A stretch of 64,000 nt of DNA from Weimeria sp002480925 (lineage in GTDB: Bacteria; Bacillota; Clostridia; Lachnospirales; Lachnospiraceae). Below are positions 25,018 to 33,113 of the stretch, one piece after another. Each line of letters begins with the position of its first letter. Positions within the stretch are counted from its first letter, which is position 1. The notes under the pieces were generated by a model. The model did not search any database and had not been told where the DNA came from. It saw only the letters and a program-made list of their open reading frames with translations. Both the position numbers and the translations under genes were made by a program. The stretch lies in the NCBI RefSeq assembly GCF_052064335.1, contig NZ_JBQHVU010000001.1, positions 62,001 to 126,000 of the forward strand. The letters run 5' to 3'.

Positions 25018-26360
25018 AAAAGCTCTTTTTTGTTTCTTTAGGATGTGACAAGAATCTCGTTGATGCAGAGCATATGCTCTCTCTTCTTCATGCTGACGGA
25101 TACCAGATCACAGAGGATGAGACAGAGGCAGATGTAATAATAGTAAATACCTGCTGCTTCATAGAGGATGCTGCTCAGGAAAGCGTTGATACTATCCTTG
25201 AGATGGCATCTCTTAAGGAAAACGGAAATCTGAAGGCGCTTATAGTCACAGGATGTCTTGCAACGAGGTATTCAAAGGACATTGGTGTGGAGATACCTGA
25301 GGTGGACGGAGTCGTAGGGGCGAGCTCCTATGATGAGGTAAAGGAGGTCCTTGACAGGGTACTTGCAGGCGAGGAACATGTGGACTGTGAGGATGATATC
25401 TCACGTACTCCTGTTGACAATGGTCGTATCCTTACAACGGGCGGGTATTATGCCTATCTGAAGATCGCTGAGGGCTGTGACAAGAACTGCTCATACTGTA
25501 TCATCCCGAAGATCCGCGGCCATTACAGATCTTTCCCGATGGAAAAGCTTCTTGCTGAGGCTAAGGAACTTGTAGATAAGGGAGTAAGGGAGCTGATCCT
25601 TGTAGCCCAGGAGACCACTCTTTATGGCAGCGATCTCTATGGGAAGAAAAGCCTTCCTGAGCTTCTTCACAGGCTTTCTCAGATAAAGGGACTTGCCTGG
25701 ATCAGGCTCCTTTACGCATATCCTGAGGAGATAGATGATCAGCTTATAGAAGAGATGGCTTCAAACCCCAAGGTCCTCCACTACATTGATATGCCTATCC
25801 AGCATTCGGATGACTATATCCTTGGCAGGATGGGCCGTCGCACCAAAAGGGCGGATATAGTGGATGTGATAGGGAAGCTGAGGGCAGCCATGCCTGATAT
25901 ATGCTTACGGACCACCCTTATCTGCGGATTTCCCGGAGAGACCGAGCAGATGCATCAGAACCAGATGGATTTCATCAGGGAGATGAGATTTGACAGATTA
26001 GGCGCTTTCCCATATTCCAGAGAAAAGGGGACAGTAGCCTATGATATGACGCCACAGGTTTTGGAGGTCACCAAACAGCTGTGGTATGATCAGACTATGC
26101 GCGTCCAGCAGGAGATCACATTCGAGAAGAATAAGGAACTGATCGGAAGAACCCTTGATGTATTTATAGAGGGTGAGATACCTGATGACCGCGTCTATGT
26201 GGGACGGACATACAGGGATGCTCCGGATGTGGACGGATATGTGTTCATGGACAGGGACCGCCAGAGAATGAGCGGCGATCTGGTCAGGGTCCGCATCACT
26301 AAAACAAAGGATTATGATCTGATTGGAGAGATAATAGATGAAGATGAATCTGCCGAATAA
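25014..26360 (+). CDS. rimO: Ribosomal protein S12 methylthiotransferase RimO
   Basis: A 448-residue radical SAM enzyme that methylthiolates an Asp of ribosomal protein S12. It begins FFVSLGCDKNLVDAEHML, the RimO (not MiaB) N-terminus. Auxiliary-cluster cysteines lie in SLGC, NTCCFI and VTGC; the radical SAM motif is CDKNCSYC. A C-terminal TRAM domain ends the protein. It is one of two methylthiotransferases in the window; miaB is at 7544. It overlaps rpoZ by four bases and pgsA by 23. Confidence 0.96.
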   Translation: MKKLFFVSLGCDKNLVDAEHMLSLLHADGYQITEDETEADVIIVNTCCFIEDAAQESVDTILEMASLKENGNLKALIVTGCLATRYSKDIGVEIPEVDGVVGASSYDEVKEVLDRVLAGEEHVDCEDDISRTPVDNGRILTTGGYYAYLKIAEGCDKNCSYCIIPKIRGHYRSFPMEKLLAEAKELVDKGVRELILVAQETTLYGSDLYGKKSLPELLHRLSQIKGLAWIRLLYAYPEEIDDQLIEEMASNPKVLHYIDMPIQHSDDYILGRMGRRTKRADIVDVIGKLRAAMPDICLRTTLICGFPGETEQMHQNQMDFIREMRFDRLGAFPYSREKGTVAYDMTPQVLEVTKQLWYDQTMRVQQEITFEKNKELIGRTLDVFIEGEIPDDRVYVGRTYRDAPDVDGYVFMDRDRQRMSGDLVRVRITKTKDYDLIGEIIDEDESAE

Positions 26361-26901
26361 GCTTACAACTCTCAGGATGTTCCTGGTACCTGTATTTGCA
26401 GTGGTATTTCTGGCAGGAGGAGCAGATAATGATCTGACAAGGATAATTTCCTGTATCATTTTCTGCGCTGCGAGCCTGACAGATATGCTTGATGGAAAGA
26501 TAGCCCGCAAGTACAATCTGATAACTGATTATGGTAAATTCATGGATCCTCTTGCTGACAAGCTGCTTGTATGCACTGCCATGATTTGCCTTATGAGCTT
26601 CGGGCAGCTTCCGGCATGGGTGCTGATAATCATAATAGCAAGAGAATTCATAATAAGCGGCTTCCGTCTGGTTGCAGCAGACAATGGAGTGGTCATAGCC
26701 GCAAGCTACTGGGGTAAGTTCAAGACTGTATTCCAGATGGCAATGGTCATAGTCATGCTGCTTAGGATAAGGGTAGAGCCATTTGCCATGTTCTTTAAGG
26801 TGCTTGAGACCCTGCTTATGTATATAGCAGTGATCCTTACAGTGGTTTCCCTGATTGACTACCTTGTTAAGAACAGGGGCGTTCTTAAGGAGCAGAAATA
26901 A
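26338..26901 (+). CDS. pgsA: CDP-diacylglycerol-glycerol-3-phosphate 3-phosphatidyltransferase
   Basis: A 187-residue membrane enzyme that makes phosphatidylglycerol phosphate. The CDP-alcohol phosphotransferase motif DGxxARx8GxxxDxxxD is complete (DGKIARKYNLITDYGKFMDP and on to LAD). It starts with the typical NLPNKLTTLRMFLVP and has about five membrane helices. The start codon lies inside rimO; the stop overlaps the next start by one base. Confidence 0.95.
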   Translation: MKMNLPNKLTTLRMFLVPVFAVVFLAGGADNDLTRIISCIIFCAASLTDMLDGKIARKYNLITDYGKFMDPLADKLLVCTAMICLMSFGQLPAWVLIIIIAREFIISGFRLVAADNGVVIAASYWGKFKTVFQMAMVIVMLLRIRVEPFAMFFKVLETLLMYIAVILTVVSLIDYLVKNRGVLKEQK

Positions 26902-27371
26902 TGCTTTATGCTGATGTTTTGGGAAAGCTTCTTATCGCAAAGGGCATAACTGTAACTACAGCGGAATCTGCCACTGCCGGCATGATCGCCTCTTGTCTTG
27001 GCGATATTTCCGGCATCAGCTCATGCATGAGAGAGGCCTATGTCACCTATTGCGACGAGGCAAAGGAAAGAATCCTCGGGGTAAGGAAGGAAACAATAGA
27101 CACCTGCAGCGTATACAGCCATCAGGTAGCGGCTGAGATGGCAGAGGGAGCCAGAAGAGTAAGTGGAGCTGATCTGGCTCTTTCTGTAACAGGAATTGCA
27201 GGACCGGGAGGAGGAAGCCCTGACCAGCCGGTTGGTCTGGTCTATATAGGCGGCTCCTACAGGGATATTACTATCACCAGAAAATATATCTTTTCCGGAG
27301 ACAGGAAAAGGATCAGACGCAAGGCAGCTATCGAGGCCATGCGTCTTGGTATATCCCTGATATCACGATAA
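26901..27371 (+). CDS. pncC: CinA C-terminal domain protein, nicotinamide-nucleotide amidohydrolase PncC
   Basis: A 156-residue stand-alone CinA-C protein: TTAESATAGMIASCLG, SCMREAYVTYCDEAK, and ALSVTGIAGPGGGSPDQPVG. These residues form the Ser/Lys-type active site of PncC, which deamidates NMN to NaMN in pyridine nucleotide recycling. The N-terminal MoaB-like half of full CinA is absent. It is placed right after pgsA, as in many Firmicutes (pgsA-cinA). Confidence 0.9.
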   Translation: MLYADVLGKLLIAKGITVTTAESATAGMIASCLGDISGISSCMREAYVTYCDEAKERILGVRKETIDTCSVYSHQVAAEMAEGARRVSGADLALSVTGIAGPGGGSPDQPVGLVYIGGSYRDITITRKYIFSGDRKRIRRKAAIEAMRLGISLISR

Positions 27372-27381
27372 GGAGACTAAT

Positions 27382-27933
27382 ATGAGAGTTATTGCAGGAA
27401 GCGCCAGAAGTGTCCCTCTAATGACACCAGAGGGCTTTGAAACCCGTCCTACCCAGGACCGTATCAAGGAAACGCTTTTCAATATGATACAGCTGGAGGT
27501 TCCCGGATGCAGGTTTTTAGACCTCTTTGCGGGGAGCGGACAGATAGGCATCGAGGCCTTAAGCCGTGGTGCAAGACATGCGGTGCTTGTTGATTCTGAC
27601 AAGAAGTGTGCAGGCTGCATCAGGGCAAATCTGGCCAAGACAAAGCTTTCCGACAAGGCGACCTTTATACAGAAGCAGATACCTGCTGCACTTTTCCAGG
27701 TCAGGAACGAGGGACCATTTGATATAATATTTATGGATCCGCCTTACTTCGTCCACAATGAGGAAGAGGTGCTTAAGGGAATAGCTGACAACGAGCTGCT
27801 GTCTGATCAGGGTATAGTGATTATAGAAATGGAGAAGGACAGGAACCTTACCTTTATCGAAGACTCGGGCTTTATAGTAAGAAGAGTAAAGCAGTATAAG
27901 ACCAATCAACACGTGTTTCTGGAGAAAAAATGA
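27382..27933 (+). CDS. rsmD: 16S rRNA (guanine966-N2)-methyltransferase RsmD
   Basis: A 183-residue SAM-dependent methyltransferase. It starts MRVIAGSARSVPL, has TRPTQDRIKETLFN, the SAM-binding FLDLFAGSGQIGIEAL, and the catalytic motif IIFMDPPY. It methylates G966 of 16S rRNA in the 30S head. AAGGAGA precedes the ATG. The rsmD-coaD pair, overlapping by four bases, is a widely conserved arrangement. Confidence 0.95.
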   Translation: MRVIAGSARSVPLMTPEGFETRPTQDRIKETLFNMIQLEVPGCRFLDLFAGSGQIGIEALSRGARHAVLVDSDKKCAGCIRANLAKTKLSDKATFIQKQIPAALFQVRNEGPFDIIFMDPPYFVHNEEEVLKGIADNELLSDQGIVIIEMEKDRNLTFIEDSGFIVRRVKQYKTNQHVFLEKK

Positions 27934-28421
27934 AGATAGCAATCTATCCGGGCAGCTTTGATCCTGTCACGCTTGGGCATCTTGATATCATAAGGCGTTC
28001 GGCAGCAATGTTTGATAAGCTTATTGTAGCTGTACTTAATAACTCTGCCAAGAAATCGCTTTTTTCCGTTGAGGAAAGGGTTTCTATGATAGAAGAGGTG
28101 ACAAGGGATATTCCAAACGTAGAGGCGGACTCCTTTGACGGTCTGATGGTTGACTATGCAGCAAAGGTAGGAGCTACAGTGGTAATAAGAGGCTTAAGGG
28201 CTGTGACAGATTTTGAGTACGAGCTGCAGATAGCCCAGACCAACAGAGTCGAGAATCCTGATATCGATACGGTATTTCTTACTACATCATTGAAATATTC
28301 TTATCTTTCGTCTACAATAGTAAAGGAATTCGCCTCTTACGGCGCTGACATTGAGAAATTTGTACCTGAAGCAATAGTTCCGCTGGTACTTTCGAAGTAC
28401 CAGGTAGGACAGGAGAAATGA
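27930..28421 (+). CDS. coaD: Phosphopantetheine adenylyltransferase CoaD
   Basis: A 163-residue nucleotidyltransferase for the fourth step of coenzyme A synthesis, making dephospho-CoA from 4'-phosphopantetheine and ATP. It shows YPGSFDPVTLGHLDIIRRS (HxGH motif), VVIRGLRAVTDFEYELQIA, and the YLSSTIVKE motif. Length and order are normal. Confidence 0.97.
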   Translation: MKIAIYPGSFDPVTLGHLDIIRRSAAMFDKLIVAVLNNSAKKSLFSVEERVSMIEEVTRDIPNVEADSFDGLMVDYAAKVGATVVIRGLRAVTDFEYELQIAQTNRVENPDIDTVFLTTSLKYSYLSSTIVKEFASYGADIEKFVPEAIVPLVLSKYQVGQEK

Positions 28422-28423
28422 CT

Positions 28424-29044
28424 ATGGCAAGCGAAATAGAAGATATAATCGACAGCATTGAAGATTTCATAGAGGAATGTAAGCCGGCTGTTTTTTCAAG
28501 CGGCAAGATAACTGTAGACAGGGATCAGATGGAGAGCCTGTTAGAGGAGCTTAGGTCCAGGACTCCTGTCGAGATCAAGCAGTATCAGAGAGTCCTTAAG
28601 AATAAGGATGCGATCATCGAGCAGGCAAGAAAGCAGGCTGACGCTATAATAGCTGAGGCCAAGGCCAAGTCCAATCAGATGATGAGTGAGAATGAGATCA
28701 TGCAACAGGCCTATGCCAAGGCAAATGAGGTTGTAGGCATAGCAAAGAAGGACGCTGATGAAATTCTTACCAAGGCGACAGAGGATGCCAACAGCATAAG
28801 GCTTTCATCTCTTAGGTATTCAGATCAGCTGATGAGCGACATAGGAAACGTTCTTCAGTCTGCTATAGATACGACCCAGACCGGAATGGGCAATTATCTG
28901 AATACTATGAAGAAGTATCTGGAAACTATAAATGTAAACAGAAGCCAGATCTCGGTTTCACTAAAGCCGGAGGATATCCAGCAGGGTCCTGCTATCAAAG
29001 ACCAGGCCGCTGACAATGGATCAGAAGAAAAGAAGGTTCAGTAA
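28424..29044 (+). CDS. Coiled-coil protein of unknown function
   Basis: A 206-residue protein with no membrane helix. Residues about 60-120 form a long Ala/Lys/Glu-rich coiled coil resembling the peripheral stalk of ATP synthases or DivIVA-like proteins (EQARKQADAIIAEAKAKSNQ), which is a shape likeness and not proof of either. The front part includes a conserved-looking DIIDSIEDFIEECK. It is the last gene of the remA operon, directly before a strong terminator. AGGAG lies 8 bases before the ATG at 28424; the ATG at 28418 is only 2 bases from it. Confidence 0.7.
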   Translation: MASEIEDIIDSIEDFIEECKPAVFSSGKITVDRDQMESLLEELRSRTPVEIKQYQRVLKNKDAIIEQARKQADAIIAEAKAKSNQMMSENEIMQQAYAKANEVVGIAKKDADEILTKATEDANSIRLSSLRYSDQLMSDIGNVLQSAIDTTQTGMGNYLNTMKKYLETINVNRSQISVSLKPEDIQQGPAIKDQAADNGSEEKKVQ

Positions 29045-29047
29045 TAG

Positions 29048-29087
29048 GTGAAAAAGGGATATTATCCCTTTTTCACTGTTTTTGTTT
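29048..29087 (+). terminator. Strong intrinsic terminator
   Basis: GTGAAAAAGGGAT (29048-29060) pairs perfectly with ATCCCTTTTTCAC (29064-29076) across an ATT loop, followed by the T-rich TGTTTTTGTTTT. It ends the operon that starts at 23686. Confidence 0.9.
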
Positions 29088-29088
29088 T

Positions 29089-29766
29089 ATGATAAGAAAA
29101 GAGAAGGAAAAACTGAAATTAAAGGAAGACATCACGACAGTCCTCTTTGATCTCGATGGTACACTTGTGGATTCCATGTGGATGTGGCCGGATATAGACA
29201 GGGAATTCCTTAAGGAAAGAGGATATGATGTGCCAGATGGGCTTAAGGCTGATCTGGACGGCCTTTCCATGTCTGAGGATGCAGTCTACTTCAAGACCCA
29301 TTTCGATCTGAAGGAGTCAGAGGAAGAGCTTATAGACATCTGGAATAATATGGCTCTAAGGCATTATCAGGAGGATGTGAGACTCCAGCCCGGAGCAGCG
29401 GAGTTTCTCGATTTCATAAAGGGACGAGGAATAAAGGCCGGAGTGGTAACGAGTAATTCAAGAGTGCTGGCTTTGGCTGCACTTCAGTCAAATGATGTGA
29501 TGGAATATTTCGGAACTATAGTAACATCTGAGGATGTGATCCATGGTAAGCCTGATCCTGAAGGGTATCTTACCGCAGCAGGAAAACTCAGATCTACTCC
29601 GGATCAGTGCATGGTATTCGAGGATCTTCCTGCTGGGCTTATTGCTGCGAATTCGGCAGGAATGCTTACTGCTGCCTTTGATGATGATTATTCAAGGCCA
29701 TACCTCGATCAGAAATCGGAGCTTTGCGACCTTATGATAAATGATTACAGGGACCTGATCGGATGA
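29089..29766 (+). CDS. HAD-superfamily phosphatase (beta-phosphoglucomutase-like, subfamily IA)
   Basis: About 225 residues. HAD motif I is LFDLDGTLVDSMW, with a cap domain after it, motif II VVTSNS, motif III the Lys in HGKPDPEGY, and motif IV VFEDLPAGLIAA. The EDLPAG form and cap place it with PgmB/YcjU-like enzymes, but the substrate is unknown. The ATG at 29089 is two bases after the T-run of the preceding terminator and has no Shine-Dalgarno, so the real start may be further in; CTG at 29113 after GAAGGA is one option. Transcription may depend on read-through. It overlaps the next gene by four bases. Confidence 0.8.
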   Translation: MIRKEKEKLKLKEDITTVLFDLDGTLVDSMWMWPDIDREFLKERGYDVPDGLKADLDGLSMSEDAVYFKTHFDLKESEEELIDIWNNMALRHYQEDVRLQPGAAEFLDFIKGRGIKAGVVTSNSRVLALAALQSNDVMEYFGTIVTSEDVIHGKPDPEGYLTAAGKLRSTPDQCMVFEDLPAGLIAANSAGMLTAAFDDDYSRPYLDQKSELCDLMINDYRDLIG

Positions 29767-30662
29767 AGGAGATAAGAGTAGCAGAGAGCTTTAGCGACTC
29801 CCGTCTTGACAAGTATCTGATCAGGCTTCTCCCATCTGCCTCGGCCGGATTCATTTACAAGATGCTCCGTAAGAAGAATATCACTCTGAATGGAAAAAAG
29901 GCATCCGGAAGGGAACTGCTTAGAGACGGAGATCTGATAAGGATATTTTTTTCTGACGAGACCTTTGAGAAGTTTTCGAGGAAGGAGCAGATATGCTCCT
30001 CTGAGGGTGTCCTGCTGGCGGAGACAGACATACTCTATCAGGATAAGGACATTATGGCAGTCCACAAGCCTGCCGGGCTTTTGTCCCAGTCCAACAGGCC
30101 TGGAGGCGACTGTCTTAATGCGCGTATCATTTCTTATCTTGCTTCAGAAGGTGAGTTATCGTCTGATTTTACTCCATCTATAGTAAACAGGCTGGATGCG
30201 GCGACAAGCGGAATCGTCCTTTTCGGAAAGACCTATCATGGAGTGAGGCTTCTTACAGAGATGATCCGCGAGAGAAGGATAGTAAAGACCTATAAGTGTA
30301 TCTGCCATAAGACATTTGAAGAGAAAGTGACTGTCACTTCATATCTTAAGGAGCTTTCCGGAAACAGGGTGTCTGTTACAGCAGAAAGGACAGACGGCAG
30401 CAAAAGGATAATCACTGAATTCATACCTGAAAAAAGGCTTTGTGGCTACACTTTGCTTACAGTGATACTTCATACAGGAAGGAAGCATCAGATCAGGGCC
30501 CAGCTGGCTGCCCTTGGATTTCCTGTCGCAGGAGATTCCAAATACGGACATGATAGCGGACGGCTTTATCTACATGCTTATTCTGTTGAAATACCAGGGA
30601 TAGGACAGATAGTGGATCTGCTTCCAGAGGAATTCGGGAGGTTTATAAATGCCCACCTTTAA
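29763..30662 (+). CDS. RluA-family pseudouridine synthase
   Basis: A 299-residue protein with an N-terminal S4 RNA-binding domain (SRLDKYLIRLL, then GFIYKMLRKKNITLNG) and an RluA catalytic domain. The catalytic Asp lies in NRLDAATSGIVLFGK, and GRKHQIRAQLAALGFPVAGD is the usual uracil-site motif. It isomerises specific uridines in 23S rRNA or tRNA; the exact target (RluC- or RluD-type) is not readable. A second, more canonical RluD-like gene is at 61462. It overlaps recU by 14 bases. Confidence 0.92.
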   Translation: MKEIRVAESFSDSRLDKYLIRLLPSASAGFIYKMLRKKNITLNGKKASGRELLRDGDLIRIFFSDETFEKFSRKEQICSSEGVLLAETDILYQDKDIMAVHKPAGLLSQSNRPGGDCLNARIISYLASEGELSSDFTPSIVNRLDAATSGIVLFGKTYHGVRLLTEMIRERRIVKTYKCICHKTFEEKVTVTSYLKELSGNRVSVTAERTDGSKRIITEFIPEKRLCGYTLLTVILHTGRKHQIRAQLAALGFPVAGDSKYGHDSGRLYLHAYSVEIPGIGQIVDLLPEEFGRFINAHL

Positions 30663-31200
30663 TTCACGCGGACTAAGAGGCTCGTCACTTGAAGAGTGTG
30701 TAAATCATACAAATGAGACGCTACGGTCAGAGGGCCTGGCTCTGATCCAGAAAATCCCGACTCCTATAACTCCGGTAGATATAGATAAGGAAAGCAGGCA
30801 GATAAGACTTGCTTATTTCGATAAGAAAAGTACAGTCGACTATATAGGAGCGGTACAGGGAATACCGGTCTGCTTTGACGCAAAGGAATGCAATACTGAT
30901 TCCTTTCCCCTTCATAATATCCATGAGCATCAGATGACCTTTATGGAGGACTTTGAGAGACAGGACGGTATAGCCTTTTTCCTGATATTTTTCAGCAAGA
31001 GGGAGATGTATTACTATATGCGCTTCGAGGAGGCTCTTACATTCTGGAACAGAGGAAGAAGCGGAGGCAGGAAAAGCGTTCCCATAAATGAGCTTAGCAG
31101 GGATTTTTTCTTCTCGTCCTCGAATGGATATTTTCTTCCCTATCTTGATATGATAAATCAGGACCTTGACGTGAGGAGACAGATGGAAGGTGCGACTTGA
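30649..31200 (+). CDS. recU: Holliday junction resolvase RecU
   Basis: A 183-residue nuclease of the PD-(D/E)xK fold that cuts four-way junctions in Firmicutes, where RuvC is often missing. It shows NSRGLRGSSLEECVNHTN, KKSTVDYIGA (catalytic Asp), VCFDAKECN (E/K of the active site), and HEHQMTFMEDF. It partners functionally with RuvAB, encoded at 9029-10638. Bacillus RecU is about 200 residues, so this one has full length. The start at 30649 lies within the pseudouridine synthase gene after GGGAGG. Confidence 0.92.
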   Translation: MPTFNSRGLRGSSLEECVNHTNETLRSEGLALIQKIPTPITPVDIDKESRQIRLAYFDKKSTVDYIGAVQGIPVCFDAKECNTDSFPLHNIHEHQMTFMEDFERQDGIAFFLIFFSKREMYYYMRFEEALTFWNRGRSGGRKSVPINELSRDFFFSSSNGYFLPYLDMINQDLDVRRQMEGAT

Positions 31201-31225
31201 CAAACAGAGAATATTTCTATATAAT
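31197..31225 (+). promoter_or_regulatory. Consensus promoter of the his operon
   Basis: TTGACA (31197-31202) overlaps the recU stop codon, and TATAAT (31220-31225) follows after 17 bases. The leader of about 40 bases is too short for a T-box riboswitch or a His-rich attenuator, and none is seen. Confidence 0.85.
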
Positions 31226-31272
31226 TCTATCTTGTGCTAATACGTTACTATACTAAAGCAAAAGGAGAAAAG

Positions 31273-32457
31273 ATGAACAGTCTTTTACATACGCCTGAGG
31301 GCGTTAGAGACATCTTAGGAGATGAGTGTCAGAAAAAGAACTATGTTATGAAGGCTCTTACATCGCTGCTCTTTTCATACGGATATGATCAGGTAGAGAC
31401 ACCGATGTTTGAGTTTACCGATACATACAGTGAGTCCTATGGCTCTACCCCGGAGAGGGATATGTTCCGTTTCTTTGACAGGGATGGAAATACTCTGGCC
31501 CTTCGGCCTGATTTTACTCCATCTATAGCAAGACTTACTGCCAGGTTCTTTTCAGACACAAAGGAGACGATCAGACTCTGCTATCAGGGAAATGTATTCA
31601 AGAACCGTCATTCTCTGCGCGGAGAGATGAGCGAGCAGACTCAGGTCGGGGCTGAGATGATCGGTGATTCATCGATAGAATCAGATGCAGAGATGATCTC
31701 TATTATAGTAAACGGATTCCTTTCAGCTGGTCTGAGTAAGTTTCAGATAAGCATAGGTCATGCCGATATATTCAACGGGCTTATAGAGGCTGCAGGCTTT
31801 TCGTCTGATGAGGAGAAGGATGTGCATGACTTTGTATCCAACAAGAATTTCTTCGGCCTGTCAGAATATCTTACACAAAAGAAAGTGGACCAGGATCTGC
31901 AGTCTCTTTTTTCACTTCTGTCAAAGATCTTTATGAATCCTGACGAATGGAAGGATTCTCTTGAGATGGCCAGGAATTATCCTCCTGTATACAATGCTCT
32001 GTCACATCTCTATCAGATGAACGAGCTTTTAAGTGCCTATGGTGTCGAGGACTATGTTAGCTTTGACCTTGGACTGGTAAGAAGTCTGAATTATTACACA
32101 GGTATAATCTTCGCGGGCTATACCCTTGGAAGTGGAAAGCCAATAGTAACTGGAGGCCGTTATGACAGTCTGCTGGGCCATTTCGGTGCTGACCGTCCTG
32201 CCATTGGATTTGCGATCCTTGTTGATGAGCTTCTTCTGGCGATTGACAGACAGCATATAGAACTTCCTATCGAGAATGCCAAGATCCTACTCCTCTATCC
32301 AAGGAATCAGGTGAAGAGTGCGATCAGGAAGGCTGACTCATTAAGAAAGGCCGGAAACCGCGTCCTCATGCATTCATATAACGATACAGATCACAAGAAC
32401 AAGCTCTGTATCAAATATGCGTCATTTACTATAATGGAGACAGGAGGCGAGAAATGA
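31273..32457 (+). CDS. hisZ: ATP phosphoribosyltransferase regulatory subunit HisZ
   Basis: A 394-residue protein with a class II aminoacyl-tRNA synthetase fold: LHTPEGVRDILGDECQKK, ALRPDFTPSIARL, CYQGNVFKN, and TGIIFAGYTLG, then GRYDSLL. It lacks the anticodon-binding domain of HisRS and does not charge tRNA; it regulates the short HisG and makes it active in response to histidine. The ATG at 31273 follows AAAGGAGA. It is first in the operon and overlaps hisG by four bases. Confidence 0.92.
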   Translation: MNSLLHTPEGVRDILGDECQKKNYVMKALTSLLFSYGYDQVETPMFEFTDTYSESYGSTPERDMFRFFDRDGNTLALRPDFTPSIARLTARFFSDTKETIRLCYQGNVFKNRHSLRGEMSEQTQVGAEMIGDSSIESDAEMISIIVNGFLSAGLSKFQISIGHADIFNGLIEAAGFSSDEEKDVHDFVSNKNFFGLSEYLTQKKVDQDLQSLFSLLSKIFMNPDEWKDSLEMARNYPPVYNALSHLYQMNELLSAYGVEDYVSFDLGLVRSLNYYTGIIFAGYTLGSGKPIVTGGRYDSLLGHFGADRPAIGFAILVDELLLAIDRQHIELPIENAKILLLYPRNQVKSAIRKADSLRKAGNRVLMHSYNDTDHKNKLCIKYASFTIMETGGEK

Positions 32458-33113
32458 GCTACAGGGATGAGATGATAACAGTTGCATTAGGAAAAGGCCG
32501 GCTTGCAAAGAAGGCCATGGCTCTTTTTGACAATATAGGCCTGGGCGTCGAGGAGATACACGACCCTGATACCAGAAAGCTTATCTTTACAAACGAAAAG
32601 GAGAATATCAGATATTTCCTCTCAAAGGGGCCTGATGTACCGACCTATGTCGAGTATGGCTCGGCAGATATAGGAATAGTCGGAGAGGATACTATCCTTG
32701 AGGAGAACAGAAATATATATGAGGTATTCGACTTAGGCTTCGGCAAATGCAGGATGTGTATAGCAGGACCTGAATCGGCCAGAAGTCTTCTGGATTCCTC
32801 ACATCTCATCAGGGTTGCCACAAAGTATCCCAGAATAGCCAAGAATTATTTCTACAATCAGAAGCATCAGACAGTAGAGATAATAAAGCTTAACGGAAGT
32901 ATAGAGCTTGCGCCTATAGTAGGGCTTTCTGAGGTGATCTGTGATATAGTAGAGACAGGAAGTACCTTAAAGGAAAACGGACTTGTCGTGCTGGAGGAGG
33001 TAGTTCCTCTCTCAGCCAGGGTTGTAGTGAACCAGGTATCAATGAAGATGAAAAATGCCAGGATCACAGAGATAATAAATGCTTTACAGAAGGAGATAAG
33101 AAATGCAGATTGA
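32454..33113 (+). CDS. hisG: ATP phosphoribosyltransferase catalytic subunit HisG (short form)
   Basis: A 219-residue enzyme for the committed step of histidine synthesis, joining ATP and PRPP. Motifs are VALGKGRLAKKA, SADIGIVGEDTI, and the PRPP site EVICDIVETGSTLKENGL. It lacks the C-terminal ACT-like regulatory domain of long HisG (about 290-300 residues), so it needs HisZ, encoded just upstream. It overlaps hisD by 11 bases. Confidence 0.96.
   Translation: MSYRDEMITVALGKGRLAKKAMALFDNIGLGVEEIHDPDTRKLIFTNEKENIRYFLSKGPDVPTYVEYGSADIGIVGEDTILEENRNIYEVFDLGFGKCRMCIAGPESARSLLDSSHLIRVATKYPRIAKNYFYNQKHQTVEIIKLNGSIELAPIVGLSEVICDIVETGSTLKENGLVVLEEVVPLSARVVVNQVSMKMKNARITEIINALQKEIRNAD

Noticed and set aside
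31226..31272. T-box riboswitch or attenuator before hisZ
   Set aside because: The leader is only about 40 bases, with no T-box core and no terminator hairpin.
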